From Cryptomeria japonica (taxonomy: Eukaryota; Streptophyta; Pinopsida; Cupressales; Cupressaceae): 60,000 nucleotides of DNA. Every line of letters begins with the position of its first letter. Position 1 is the first letter of the stretch. The DNA is taken from assembly GCF_030272615.1 (NCBI RefSeq), contig NC_081406.1, positions 242,787,218 to 242,847,217 of the forward strand. The letters run 5' to 3'. Under the pieces are notes generated by a model. That model saw only the letters and a list, made by a program, of their open reading frames with translations, made no database searches and was not told where the DNA came from. Shown here piece by piece: positions 11,873 through 23,752 of this stretch. Position numbers and translations under genes: made by a program.

Positions 11873-12394
11873 GTGATAGAAAGTAAGAACCATAATATTA
11901 AGGACCTTCATAAGCATGACTATGTGGTTGGCTTTCCAAGGCTTAAAACTAATTTGATTACCTCTAATAAATTCAGCATATTTTCCAACTTGCATAATAA
12001 GAATTATGAGGATGCGAGAGGAATGGTGGTGGAAAACCCCATTGAGGATCATCAAATTTCTCTCCCGATCAAGGAGGCTACTCAAACAACCATGTGTATG
12101 CAGGCCCCTAATATTTTGAATCCCTCTAGCTACGCCATGAACAATGGCTTACAAGATTCTGATAGTTTAGAGGGAATAAGTGAAGAATCTCCTATCCCCC
12201 CTAATAAGGATTCCTCCCACAACTTGATTCCTACTATGGATAATGTGACATCTAGGACTTTTGATGCCTTCACTAAAAAAGAAATATGCCAAGACACATC
12301 TAACTTGGCCAATGTTAATATGATCCATGATGAGGATGTAGAGGTAAACATGGAAGAAACCAATGAGTTCACTAAAGGGAAGGAGAATAATTGA
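11873..12394 (+). pseudogene. LINE A: hydrophilic segment upstream of the endonuclease
   Basis: A 173-codon frame rich in Asn, Asp, Glu and Ser with no recognised domain. It lies directly upstream of, and on the same strand as, the LINE endonuclease, so it is most simply the linker between the ORF1-like region and ORF2. It could be the remnant of ORF1, but I see no DUF4283 or CCHC motif. Confidence 0.45.
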
Positions 12395-12433
12395 AAGAGA
12401 CCTCCCCATAAGATAAAGGAGAATTTAGGAATT

Positions 12434-13100
12434 ATGATCCCTATCAAGAATGGGCACATAGTAAAACATAAGAGGAGAGGCAGACACAAAATGTATAAAT
12501 CTCCCAATTACAAGAAGAACATTGAGGACGTGCTTCCTAAATTCTTTGAGAGAGTTAGGAAGCCATTGGACTCAAACTATCTAAAATTAAGGATGCTATT
12601 TTTTTGCAAGAGGTTAAAGCAACTGAATTTACCCTTGATGTTAGTCTTAAATGCATCTAGACATATGCAACCCAATATGCTATTGAGCCTGAAAAGGGCA
12701 AAGGTTGAGCTATAATCCTTCTCTCCAATAAATTGGCTAGATATGTCATTGACAATGGATCTTCTCCTTGTGACAAGGGTACTTGGGTCATTATTAAGAA
12801 ATATGACATTTTGTTTGGGCTTTGCTCGATATATGCCCCTAATGATTATAGGGAAATAATTGAGTTTTGGAGATGGATTTATAATCTTGTTGAAGTCTCA
12901 TTTATTATTGGTGATGACTTTAACATGGTAGAGCACTAAGAGGATAAGAGGGGAGGCTTGAAGCTTGATTGGAAAGGGGATGAGAGTACTATTGAGCTAG
13001 AATGAAGGACAAGCTTGACCTTGTTGACCCCATTGAAGGTAATAGCAAGATCACAATAGCATTTGGCTCACATGGTGTAATTACCAATAGGGGAGGAAAA
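12434..13100 (+). pseudogene. LINE A: AP-like (EEP) endonuclease domain, broken
   Basis: In shifting frames the DNA encodes FLQEVKAT (12598-12621, with the catalytic Glu of the LQE motif), then ILLSNKLARYVIDNG, GLCSIYAPND and IIGDDFNMV (about 12905-12930, the GDFN motif with an extra Asp). These are the landmarks of the exonuclease-endonuclease-phosphatase fold that nicks target DNA for target-primed reverse transcription. At least two in-frame stops and one frameshift make it non-functional. Confidence 0.8.
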
Positions 13101-13529
13101 TAATATACTCTAGGCTAGACACATTTATGCCAACAATAATTATTTCAGCTTTAACAAGGATGACAAAGGCCTTAGCATTAAAGTTTCACCTTATACCTTG
13201 TCTGATCACCATCACATTCAACCCAACATTAACTTTAAGAAGAAGAATAGTATGGTTCATAGAAAAAATGACAATTTTTTGCTTAATGTTAGCCTCTCGG
13301 AAGATGAAGATTGTAACTGTGTTGGATATATGATTAGACAGCTCAATACATGGGGAATGTCAAATAGATCTGAGAGGGAAAATTAGGTTCAAAACGACAA
13401 GAGCTGGAGAAACTTATTCCAAACCATTGGAAAGAAGAAGGCCAAAGATAGGAGGAAATTGGAAGATGAGTTAAATGATGATTTTCTCAAATGTGAATTA
13501 CAACTTCAGGATGACCAACCAACTCGAGG

Positions 13530-14826
13530 TTGAATGATAACTTGATTTTAATTAAGAATTCCCTAAGAAGCATTCAAGTCAAAAGGATTCAAGAGTTGAG
13601 ACTGAGAGCCAAAGTTAATTGGATGAAGTTTGGAAATAAAGGAACTAAGTTCTTCTTTAGACCGGTGAAACAAAAAGAGACCAAAGAAGCTATTGAGAGG
13701 TTATGCGAGGATGAGACGATTATCCAGGATCCAAAATTTATCAGTAATGCCTTTCTCCAATTCAATAAAAGGTTGTTTTTTTATAAAAGGGAACAACTCT
13801 AATAACCAGGAAGCTAGGGAATTTTGTAGTAACCTTATCCCTAAAATTATTAATGAAGAGGACAACTTCATGCTTAATCAAGATATCACCCTAGAAGAAG
13901 TGAGGAAAGCCATCAAAGAACTTAGTAATGAAAAATCACCAGGCCTTGATGGGCTCCCTCTGTAGTTTTATAAGAACTTGGAGTGGATCAGTGAGTATTT
14001 ATTGCTCATCTACAAGGAAGCCTCAAATATAGTTTCTCTAGGGCCAAATATCAATAAGGGAGCTATCAAGATGCTGCACAAAGATGGGGATAAAATCCTC
14101 ATTAAAAATTGGAGGCCCATTGCCTTGTTGAATGCGTCTTATAAGATTTTGGCCAAGATCATTGCTCTCAGACTTGTTCATATTCTTCCTAAAACTGTGA
14201 CCAACACTCAAACATGACTCATTAAGGGGGGTACATAATGAAGAACTTGTTGACTAGTTGGGTGGCAATGAATTGGGCCAAAACCTCAAACCAAAATATG
14301 GCCATGCTCCTCTTGGATTTTGAGAAATCATATGATTGAATTGAATGGTCTTTCCTTACTATGATACTTGGGTTTCCCTCAAAAATTTTATCATATGGTT
14401 CACATCCTAATGAAGGATGCTTTTGCTTAGATTGATGTTAATGGATTCTTGACAAATAATTTTATTTTGGAAAGATCTATTTGATAGGGTTTTCCTCTTG
14501 CCCCAACCCTTTTCGTTATAGCTTTAGATGTTATCTATTGCATATTGAGGGATTCATCCTTCTCTCCTAGGGTCAAGGGCATCTCCCTCACTAATAAGGA
14601 TAATATACTCAACATTCAATTTGCCGATTATACGACCCTATCCATTCAGATCACAAAGGATAACTTGGATTCTTTGATGTGAAATATTAACTTCTTTTGT
14701 GATGCTTCTAGTTCTAAAACCTTCAATACTAAATCCATTATGCTAGGATGGAGGAAATACCCCCCTCAGTGGTTTGGTAAGTTTAGTTTCCAATAGGGTG
14801 GTCATACTAAGCAGGTGAGATACTTG
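13530..14826 (+). pseudogene. LINE A: reverse transcriptase, N-terminal and palm region, broken
   Basis: Recognisable RT blocks in order: KSPGLDGLPL (about 13937-13966), NWRPIALLNASYKILAKIIA (about 14107-14166), LLLDFEKSYD (about 14310-14340), GFPLAPTLFVIALDVI (about 14490-14540), QFADYTTLSI (about 14620-14650) and RYL at the break. The catalytic FADD has become FADY. Multiple stops and frameshifts are present. The coding sequence is severed at 14826 by the copia insertion and continues from 56974. Confidence 0.85.
14822..14826. repeat. Copia target-site duplication, left copy (ACTTG)
   Basis: ACTTG immediately precedes the 5' LTR and is repeated at 21728-21732 immediately after the 3' LTR. 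Five bases is the usual copia TSD length. Confidence 0.9.
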
Positions 14827-16068
14827 TGTCGGCAATATGGAAGGATTGATTATGTGTTGCACTGATGTTTTGTCATTATGTCAACACTAGCTATTATGGC
14901 AGGTTACCGACATACAGGTTTTGGTTACCAACAGAAGATCTAGTGTTATTGGCAGTAGAGATCATCTGTTGGACACTTTCGACATGTTTGGAGCAATGGA
15001 ATGTGTTTGGTTATATGTGTTACATGCTTTTGGAGCATGTCTTGGTCAGATGGTATTGAATTGGTAATCGGATGCTACCATACACTCTAGTAAACCCTTA
15101 CTGACATAGATTTAAGGTTTTACCGCCGAAGCTTTTATTGAGAATCCTTGTCAGGATGCATAAGTGGTGTTGGTGCGGTTTCTAGGATGTAGAAGATGTT
15201 ATTTGATCGTGATTCAACCAGGTGGAGACATTACTTTGGTGTGGTGGACCCAGAATAGGTCTGGTGCCTATCTAGGTTATGGACCAATATCATGTTAACA
15301 TGTACTCTACACGTTACCGAGATAATTTATGGATTGGTTAATGTTATTTTGATCTAAAGATGACATGGCATTATCATTATTAATGATCTTATTGTAATAT
15401 CTTTTTTGGTGGCCAACCTAAATGGTTCAGGCCTTAGGGTTGGTATAAATCAATGTAAGATCTCATTAAAGATCATATATGTGGATATGGGAAAGGAAAT
15501 GTAATGTGCGAATATTGTAATATCATCCAGGGAGAAGATTAGGTCGATCATTGAAGATCGAATTGGGTTTATGTAAGAGGTCAAAGGCCTCCAACATTGA
15601 GCTTAACTGGGACCGTAATCAGACATGGTATATGCTATCTCTGGCAATTCATTTTACTGGATTGTTGTCCAAATATCTTGAGGTGGTTTTAACCTCTCTA
15701 TAGTCAGTGAGACTCTTTTGTAATGAGGAGTGTGCTTTAGGCAGTGTACCTTCTTGCATGTGCAGGCCCCTCATTGTATCACATAGTTTCTGCAAAAGTA
15801 TCATCTGATTGTGGGTAGGCTTCCTATCATGGTTTTTCCCTTTACTGGGTTTTCCACATACAAATCATGGTGTTATGTGGTATGGTTGCATTGTGTTGAT
15901 TATCTATTTTATTGTTGAGTTGCATTGTTTACTGGTATCTGTTTCTGCTATTCTGGTATTTAATGTTTATGTGCTCCGGTTTAAGGTTGTGTAATGGATT
16001 AATTGTTATAATATGTGAACAACTGATTCATCAACCCCCCTCTCAGTTGTTCACCGGTTATCCTAACA
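14827..16068 (+). repeat. Copia 5' LTR
   Basis: Begins TGTCGGCAATATGG and ends CCGGTTATCCTAACA. Compared with the 3' LTR it has about 26 extra bp near 14870-14930 and retains an approximately 80-bp segment near 15650-15735 that the 3' LTR lacks. Confidence 0.92.
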
Positions 16069-16070
16069 AT

Positions 16071-16082
16071 TGGTATCAAAGC
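16071..16082 (+). other. Primer-binding site, initiator tRNA-Met type
   Basis: TGGTATCAAAGC starts 2 bp after the LTR and matches, with one change, the TGGTATCAGAGC site complementary to the 3' end of plant initiator tRNA-Met used by most copia elements. Confidence 0.8.
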
Positions 16083-16126
16083 TTTGGTCCTCTTTTGCAA
16101 AAGCTTAATCGCTTGAGGTAGATCCT

Positions 16127-19100
16127 ATGACAACTAATCCAACGACAACTATCTTCATAAGATAAATCCCTAAGCATGATGGAACAAATTATGGGATATG
16201 GAAAATCCGTATGGAGACTCATCTTAGATATCTTGGAAAGGATATTTGGGAGATCACTGAGAAAGGTTATACACCTTATGATCCGACATCTAGCAATCCT
16301 GCTCCTGCAGACTTGGACAAGAATATTGAGAATGATTGTAGAGCTAGAGAAGCCCTCCTGCGTCCACTTACTGATCAACAGAGCATGAGATTGACTTATA
16401 AATCATCTGCAAAGGTTATGTGGGATAAATTGCAAACTCTAAATGAAGGTGACCCTACTGTCAAAATTGATAAATTTGATGGCTACAGGGTGAGATATGA
16501 GAACTTGAAGATGGATGACAATGAAAGAATTGCTACATTTATGGAGAGAGTAAATGAGAGTGTCATGGGAATTCAAAGTTGTGGAGGATCTCTGAGTGAA
16601 GATGAAATAGTTTCCAAAGTCTTGAGAGCCCTTCCATCGGCTTACAAGATGAAGGCAATTGTAATTATTAAATTGAGAACAATGGCAAACACCTCAATTA
16701 ACAGAGACATTCTGATTGGGAAGTTATCTACTTTTGAGCTTGAAGAATTTGGACCTTTTGGAGCTGCAAAATCCGAACCTTCTTTTCATGCATCATCATC
16801 ATCATCTACTAGCAAGAATGATTGGAAAGCCCTATATGCAAAGGAATTGGAAGACATGAGGAAAGAGGATGAAGAATTTGAGCAACTTGAAGCCTTATTT
16901 GCTAGAAGAGTACCTAAAGGACTGACAAGTAAGTATGAAGGAAAATAAACATTTAAATGTTTTGTATGTCATAAGATTGGTCATTTTGCATCTAGATGTC
17001 TTGAAAGGAATTCAAGATTTGAAGAAAGAGTTAAGAAATTATTCAAGCTTAATCAAAACAGATATAGATTCAAGAGAAACAAACAATGCTACATAGCGGA
17101 TGAGGAAGGAGTAACTGATGACTTTGAGGATGAACCAGCAGAAGACTCTGCTAGTGGATTTGGCAATGGAAAGGAATGGGTGTTGTATGCCCTAAAAGAA
17201 GATGAACAGGAACCAGCTATCAAGAATGAAGAAAAGGCCTTGGCAGCAAAAGTTGAAGACAAGGATGAATGGGTAATTGATAGTGGATTCTCACATCATA
17301 TGACTGGAGATAAAAGAAATTTTTTGTCACTGCATGAATACAATGGCGGTCAAGTAAGATTGGGAGATGACAAAGCATGTATGATTAGAGGTAGAGGTAC
17401 TATTTCTCTTGATGGTAAGCATAATACTAACAATGTCTATTATGTAGAAAGTTTAAAGATAATCTTTTGAGTGTTGGTCAATTGGTGGATAAAGGATTCC
17501 AACTTCAATTCAACGATATAAAATGCAAAAGCATTAACAAGATTGGTTTGGAGATTGCTACCGGTACTCAGACTGGAGGTAATATCTTTCACTTGAATAC
17601 TGGTAATAAGACGTTTGATTGCTCATATTGATGAGAGTTAATTATGGCATAAAAGGTTGTGTCATGTTAATTTTGATTGCATTGTCAAGATCAGTTCAAC
17701 AAAGGCAGTTAAAGATATACCTAAGATTACGAAGCCTCATAATCTGGTATGTAAGGAATGTCAATTGGGAAAGCAAGATAGAACTACTTTTAAGAGCATA
17801 CAATATAAATCTAATGATGTTCTTGATTTGATTCATACTGACTTATGTGGTCCAGCAAGGACTAGAAGCTTTCAAGGTGATAGGTACTTCATGCTGATAA
17901 TTGATGATTATTCTAGAATGATGTGGGTGATTTTTCTTAGAGAGAAGTCTGAATCTTTTGAGAAATTCAAGATCTTTAAAGAAAAGTAGAAACTGAAACT
18001 GGGCTGAAAATCAAATGTCTTAGATCAGAACAAGGCAGTGAGTTCACTTCTCATGAATTTAACAGTTATTGTGAGACAAATGGAATTAGGAGACAATTAT
18101 CTGATCCTAGGACTCCTCAACAAAATGGAGTGGTGGAAAGAAAGAACATAACCATTTTGGATGCAGCAAGAACCATGATGATGGAAGCCCAATTACCTCA
18201 TATCTACTAGAGAGAAGTTGTGAGTACAACAGTCTACACATTCAACAAAGTTCACATTAAAGGTGAAACCAATAAGAATCCTTATGAATTATGGTTTGGA
18301 CATACACCTACTGTTAAATATTTTAGAATTTTTGGAAGTAAATGTTATATCAAAAGGGATGATTCAATTGGAAAGTTTGATCCTAAATGTGATGAAGGAA
18401 TATTTCTTGGTTATTCTAATCAAAGCAAAGCATATAGATGTTATAAAAAATATTGTAGAAAATTGTGGAAAGTGCAAATGTGAAATTGGATGAACAATAC
18501 ATAAATCAATCCATATCATATGACAGGGAACCGACAATGGAAATGATCATAACTGAACCGACAATCCCTCAACCGGTACAGGACACTAAGATTGTTACAT
18601 TGACACAGTCAGAAAATTCAACTGTGACTGATGATCAGATCAGTGAACCTGAAGTTCAGAAGATTCCAAGGTATGTAAGATTAAATCACTCTGAAGATCA
18701 AGTCAATGGAGATAGGAACAAGGGAGTTATGACAAGAAGAAGACTAGCAAATGAAGAGGTATGTTTTATTTCTCAAGTTGAACTGGCATCTGTTATTGAA
18801 GCTTGCAAAGATAAACATTGGTTAAAGGCTATGGAAGATGAATTAGATCAGATAGAAAAGAATGAGACTTGGACTTTAGTTCCCTGACCTAAAAATAAGA
18901 ATGTTATTGGAACTAAATGGGTTTTTTAGAAATAAACTAAATGAGGATGGTTAAGTTATAAGAAACAAGGCTAGACTGGTTTGTAAAGGATACTCTCAAA
19001 AGGAAGGAATTGATTATGGTGAGACTTTAGCTAGAATTGAAGCTGTTAGACTATTTCTTGCGTATCCAGCATATAATAACTACAAGGTTTATCAAATGGA

Positions 19101-20290
19101 TGTTAAATGTGCATTTTTGAATGTGAACTTGCAGAAGAGGTATACATTGAGCAACCTGATGGTTTTTTCACTGACAGATGATAAGGATATGGTTTGTAGG
19201 TTAAAGAAAGCATTATATGGATTGAAACAAGCCCCCAGAGCTTGGTATACAAGGTTGGATAAATATCTTTTGAATCTTGGTTTTACTAAAGGTAGTGCTG
19301 ACAGTAATTTGTATTACAAAATTATTGATGATGATATTCTGATTATTGAAGTATTTGTTCATGATATCATTTTTTGGAGGAGAAGATAAATTGTGCATGG
19401 AATTTGATAACAACATGAAGAATGAATTTGAAATGTCCATGATTTGGTGAAATGAAATTTTTCTTAGGTTTGCTGATTACTCAAACTGGCAAAGGCATCT
19501 TTATCTGTCAAACAAAGTATCTAAGGGAATTGTTGAAGAAGTTTGGTATGGATAATTCCAAACCGATAAGTACTCCTATGGTGACAAGTGAGAAATTATC
19601 TATCAAAGATACATCTGCACTGGTAAATTCAACAAGGTATAGTCTATGATTGGTGGCTTGTTATATCTAACTCAGACTAGAGCAGATATTATGAATGCAG
19701 TGAGTATTGTTTCAAGATATCAAAGTAATCCTAAAGAAAATCATGAATGTGCAGTAAAGAGGATATTTCAATATCTACAAGGCACAACTGAATATGGTTT
19801 ATGGTATTCTAGAGATGATAACTTCAGTTTATGTGCATATATAGATTCAGATTGGGTAGACATGAAGAGCACTTCTGGTGGAGCTTTCCTTCTTGGAAAG
19901 AAACTGGTTTTCATGGATCAGCAAAAAAAGTCATGCATTTCTTTATCTATTGCTGGAGTTGAATATGTTGCAACAACAACTAATTCTACACAAGTCCTAT
20001 GGATGAAGAAAATGTTGAAGGATATTAGGGTAAATTGTAGTGAACCGGTAGTTATCTACTGTGATAACTCAATAGCTATTGACATGTCCAAGAATCCAGT
20101 ATTTCACTCTAAGACTAAGCACATATCAATAAAGTATAATTTTCTGAAGGACAAGGTAGAAGAAAAAGAAGTCAAATTGGTTTATGTGAACACTAAAGAG
20201 CAAATTGCAGATATATTCACTAAACCATTGTCTAAAGAATCATTTGAGTATTTGAGAGACAGGTTGGGAGTTTCTGCCCCTCCGACATAG
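16127..20290 (+). pseudogene. Copia gag-pol polyprotein, inactivated
   Basis: Starts MTTNPTTTIFIR with a stop at codon 13 (16163), then a gag (UBN2-like) region to 16946 including NYGIWKIRMETHLRYL. A CCHC knuckle CFVCHKIGHFASRC (16958-16999) lies past a TAA. The protease has IDSGFSHHMTG (near 17279). The integrase has HTDLCGP, RSEQGSEF (catalytic Asp of the usual SDNGGEF replaced) and QQNGVVERKN. The RT has DVKCAFLN and LYGLKQAPRAWY, with FVHDI instead of YVDD. The RNase H has YIDSDW, SIAGVEY and IYCDNSIAI, ending ADIFTKPLSKE. At least six stops or frameshifts plus lost RT and integrase catalytic residues make it dead. Confidence 0.93.
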
Positions 20291-20377
20291 ACTTGATTGA
20301 TGTAGTTTGGCATCAGTCTGGCATGCATTATCAGAGATACTATTCATTCTGGCACTAATGAGTGCTGCTACTACTCA

Positions 20378-20599
20378 GGGGGAGTAGTCAACTTTGAGAT
20401 TCAGAGGTTTATATATCTAGTATTGATATCAAAGGGGGAGAGATATTGATGTGAAAAAGAAAACCTAAGAGCTACACAAAGATATTATTCAAAGGGGGAG
20501 TTTGTTGGTTGTCTTCCATTGGGGGAGACTTGTTTGACATTTCTTGGTACTGAGATATTTTTCACATCTAGTGTTGCCATCAATGCCAAAGGGGGAGAT
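20378..20599 (+). other. Five polypurine tracts before the copia 3' LTR
   Basis: GGGGGAG-type tracts occur near 20379, 20432, 20492, 20522 and 20588. The last, AAAGGGGGAGAT, touches the LTR start at 20600 and is the one expected to prime plus-strand synthesis. The others are spaced about 30-70 bp apart in the untranslated tail. Confidence 0.75.
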
Positions 20600-21727
20600 T
20601 GTTGGAAATATGGAAGGATTGATTATGTGTTGCATTGATGTCAACACTAGCTGTTATGGCAGGTTACCGACAGAAGATCTAGTGTTACCGACAGTAAAGA
20701 CTATCTGCTGGATACTTTCGACATGTTTGGATCAATGAAATGTGTTTGGTTATATGTGTTACATGCTTCTAGAGCATTTCTTGGTCATATGGTATTAACT
20801 TGGTAATCAGATGCTACCATACACTCTAGTAAACCCTTACCAGCATAGGTTTAAGGTTTTACTAGCAGAGCTTTTATTGAGAATCCTTGTTAGGATGCAT
20901 AAGTGGTGTTGGTGCGGTTTCTAGGATGCAGAAGAGGTTCTTTGATCGTGATTCAACCAGGTGGAGACATCGTTTTGGCATGGTGGACCCAGAATAGGTC
21001 TGGTGCCTATCTAGGTTATGGACCGGTATCATGTTAACGTGTTCTCTACATATTATTGGGATAATTTATTGATTGGTTAATGTTATTTTTGTCTAAGATG
21101 AAATGGCATATCATTATATGTAATGATCTCATTGTAATATCTTTTTGGTGGCCGACCTAATTGGTTCAGGCCTTAGGGTTGGTATAAATTAATGTAAGAT
21201 CTCATTGAAGATCATATATGTGGATATGGGAAACAAAATGTAATGTGCAAATATTGTAATATCATGCAGGTAGAGGATTAGGTCGAGCATTGAAGATTGA
21301 ATTGGGTTTATGTAAGAGGTCAAAGGCCTCTAGCATTGAGCTTAACCGGGAGTGTAATTAGGCATGATAGATGCTATCTCTGGTAGTGTGCTCTAGGCAG
21401 TGTACCTTCCTGCATGTGCAAGCCTCTCATTGTATCACATACTTTCTGTAGAAGTATCATCTGATTGTGGGTATGCTTCCCACCGTGGTTTTTCCCTTTA
21501 CCGGGTTTTCCACATACAAATCATGGTGTTATGTGGTATGGTTGCATTGTGTTTATTATTTGTTTTATTGTTGAGTTGTATTGTTTACCAGTATCTATTT
21601 ATGCTATTCTGGTATTTAATATTTATGTGCTCCGATTTAAGGTTGTGTAATGGATTAATTGTTATAATCTGTTAACAACTGATTCACCCTCCCCCCCCCT
21701 CTCAGTTGATCACCGGTTATCCTAACA
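20600..21727 (+). repeat. Copia 3' LTR
   Basis: Begins TGTTGGAAATATGG after the polypurine tract and ends CCGGTTATCCTAACA, followed by the TSD ACTTG (21728-21732). It is shorter than the 5' LTR because of an internal deletion near 21385. Confidence 0.92.
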
Positions 21728-21732
21728 ACTTG
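21728..21732. repeat. Copia target-site duplication, right copy (ACTTG)
   Basis: Identical to 14822-14826. Only GGCATC (21733-21738) separates it from the CCA duplication that flanks the CACTA element. Confidence 0.9.
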
Positions 21733-21738
21733 GGCATC

Positions 21739-21741
21739 CCA
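21739..21741. repeat. CACTA target-site duplication, left copy (CCA)
   Basis: CCA precedes the terminal CACTAATACATTTGG and is repeated at 56971-56973 after TGTACTAGTG. Three bases is the diagnostic En/Spm TSD length. Confidence 0.88.
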
Positions 21742-21772
21742 CACTAATACATTTGGCCTCAAATTCCGACGA
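21742..21772 (+). repeat. CACTA left terminal inverted repeat
   Basis: Begins CACTAATACATTTGGCC and continues through CCGACGA. It is also matched, at about 27 of 31 bases, by the internal terminus at 46479-46509. Confidence 0.9.
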
Positions 21773-22038
21773 ACATTTTCGACAATCTATGGGATTTATT
21801 TTGCTTTGTTGGATTGATTTACTTTTTTTCAAAAATTACCCTGTTGCTCCTTCCCTTCGCTGTTTTTGATGTTAAGCCTCAATTTCTCGGGCCACATACC
21901 CCTAAAACATCCACATAATAAGATTGAATGCATCAATAATGACTAAAACTTAAAATTAGGGTAATTATTAGAGCACAATTGCTGTAGATAGATGTGCGAC
22001 AACAATTGTACAAGAGGTTAGTCCTTTTGTTCTTGTCA
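21773..22038. other. CACTA left subterminal region
   Basis: Contains TTCGACAATC-type short repeats next to the terminus and otherwise AT-rich sequence. In En/Spm elements this zone binds the accessory (TNPA-like) protein; that is family knowledge, not shown here. Confidence 0.45.
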
Positions 22039-22169
22039 TCAAGATTTTTTGGTAGGTTCCTTTCCTTTCCTTGTATTCTCTTGTTCACTTTGTTTAATTA
22101 TATCTACTTTGGCAAAATATGGATCCTCAACCTCCTTAACCTCTCCATTCTGCGGCTCCCAGTTATAAA

Positions 22170-22450
22170 GACAAGTCACTTCATAGCTTCTAGAGGGATG
22201 AAAAATTCTCTGTGACTGTAAACCCTTCCAGCCCTCAATATAGCCCTTTGTATGGAAGCAACTTTTCTTTGTCCAAGGACAACTACAAATTGCAAAAGAG
22301 AAAACATCCATTCATGTGATGTTGCTAGGTTTATGTCAACACCAACTTGGTTGGTTATTGTACCATTACCTATTCGACAATTCTCTCTGATTGTAAACCC
22401 TTCCAACCCTTAAAATAGCCCTTTGTATGGAAGTAACTTTTATACAATTA
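22170..22450 (-). pseudogene. Captured SPT6-like exon (HhH region), partly duplicated
   Basis: On the minus strand (22406 to 22176) the frame reads NQVGVDINLATSHEWMF, LLQFVVVLGQRKVASIQRAI and LRAGRVYSHREFF. This matches the helix-hairpin-helix segment of the eukaryotic elongation factor SPT6, where family members carry NQVGxDIN...LQFxxGLGPRKA. The conserved GLGPRK is altered to VLGQRK. A second partial copy, KVTSIQRAILRVGRVYNQREL, lies at about 22380-22445. SPT6 acts as a histone chaperone with RNA polymerase II; this fragment cannot. It lies on the wrong side of the related exons below for a collinear gene, so the capture was rearranged. Confidence 0.75.
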
Positions 22451-22811
22451 TTTAGGACTCTATGGGTAGTTGGTTGTACAATTTTCCCCATTGAAAGGGT
22501 CTCTTCATTTTCTCCAGTTAGCAGATAAAATTCCTCAGCCTGGGATGACTATTTATATCATAGTAGAAAAAATCATTTGGGGAAAAAATCGGCAAACCAA
22601 AAGCATTAGATTTTTTTTGAAAAAATCAGCAAAAAATCGGAAAAAAAATTAGATTTAAAAAAAACATAACAAATTGTAGGCATAGAGACAAAAACTATTT
22701 TAAAAAAAACTTAAGGGCATTTCCATAGCATAGAGATATAAAGAGAAACTAAAATAGAGTTTAACCCATGAATTGTAGGGAATTAGTTTTTGTTGTTTAC
22801 ATTCATATTGC

Positions 22812-23095
22812 CGATTCAATCTTTATGTCAGCAAGAGTTTCCCACTTTTTATTGGATGTCCGTTGTTCGACACTTCTAGCATATTCATCAATATCAAGGG
22901 CCTTTAACACATGGGGATATTTTTGACATGTTCAACTACCATTTCTTGTGTTTCCTCATCCATATCATCTATATCCTGTCTTGCATCTTCACAATATACA
23001 TCCTCAACCATTTTCTTGGCTAGTTCATACGACTCTGGGTGAATTCTAGTATCATCCAATGGATCCATAACATGGTTCCCAGAAGCTTCTTGCAT
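22812..23095 (-). pseudogene. SPT6-like exon, array unit 1
   Basis: Minus strand encodes GNHVMDPLDDTRIHPESYEL, AKKMVEDVYCEDARQDIDDM and DEETQEMVVEHVK, then, after a one-base shift, LKALDIDEYARSVEQ and ETLADIKIE. This fits the SPT6 segment LDDTRIHPESY...AxxMAxDVY...LKxLDxDEYA...ETLxDIxxEL. The upstream boundary resembles a splice acceptor but has mutated to TTCCCATG. The frameshift in the PHVLK stretch inactivates this unit. Confidence 0.75.
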
Positions 23096-23282
23096 GGGAA
23101 AAAATTGACAAAAAATCAAATTTAAAAAAAATATATCAAATTGTAGGCATAGAGACAAAAACTATTTTTTAAAAAGACTTAAGGGTATTTCCATAGCATA
23201 GAGATATAAAGAGAAACTAAAACAGAGTTTAACCCATGAATTGTAGAAAATTATTTTTTGTTGTTTACATTCATATTGCTGA

Positions 23283-23565
23283 TTCAATCTTTATGTCAGC
23301 AAGAGTTTCCCGTTTTTTATTGGATGTCCATTGTTCCACACTTATAGCATATTAATCAATATCAAGGGCCTTTAACACATGGGGATATTTTTTGACACGT
23401 TCAACAACCATTTCTTGTGTTTCCTCATCCATATCATCTATATCATGTCCTGCATCTTCATAGTATACATCCTTAGCCATTTTCTTGGCTAGTTCATATG
23501 ACTCTGGATGAATTCTAGTATCATCCAATGGATCCATAACATGGTTCCCAAAAGTTGCTTGCCCG
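23283..23565 (-). pseudogene. SPT6-like exon, array unit 2
   Basis: Minus strand reads GNHVMDPLDDTRIHPESYEL, AKKMAKDVYYEDAGHDIDDM and VVERVKKYPHVLKALDID, then a stop (DID*) where other units read DEYARS. The acceptor side reads CGGGCAAGCAA. Confidence 0.75.
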
Positions 23566-23752
23566 GAAAAAATCAACAAAAAATTAAAAAAAAAAAAGAT
23601 TTTAAAAAACATAACAAATTGTAGGCATAGAGACGAAAACTATTTAAAAAAAAAACTTAAGGGCGTTTCCATATCATACATATATAAAGAGCAACTAAAA
23701 TAGAGTTTAACCCATGAATTGTAGAAAATTAATTTTTGTTGTTTACATTGAT

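Larger units (their letters stand above)
11450..14826 (+). mobile_element. LINE (non-LTR retrotransposon) A, 5' part, decayed
   Basis: Interrupted plus-strand reading shows a hydrophilic N-terminal region (11873-12394), an AP-type endonuclease (12560-13100) and a reverse transcriptase (13880-14826), with many frameshifts and stops. The RT is cut between the codons for YL and GIP by a copia element and, 6 bp further on, by a CACTA element. The remainder of the same ORF resumes at 56974. The order EN-RT-zf-RVT is that of plant L1-like elements. The start near 11450 is approximate. Confidence 0.85.
14827..21727 (+). mobile_element. Ty1/copia LTR retrotransposon, complete but decayed
   Basis: 6.9-kb element with 5' LTR 14827-16068, primer site at 16071, gag-pol remnants 16127-20290 in copia order (gag, CCHC, protease, integrase, RT, RNase H), several polypurine tracts, and 3' LTR 20600-21727. 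It is flanked by a perfect ACTTG duplication and inserted in the RT of LINE A. The LTRs differ in length (1242 vs 1128 bp) and by many substitutions, indicating an old insertion. Confidence 0.95.
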
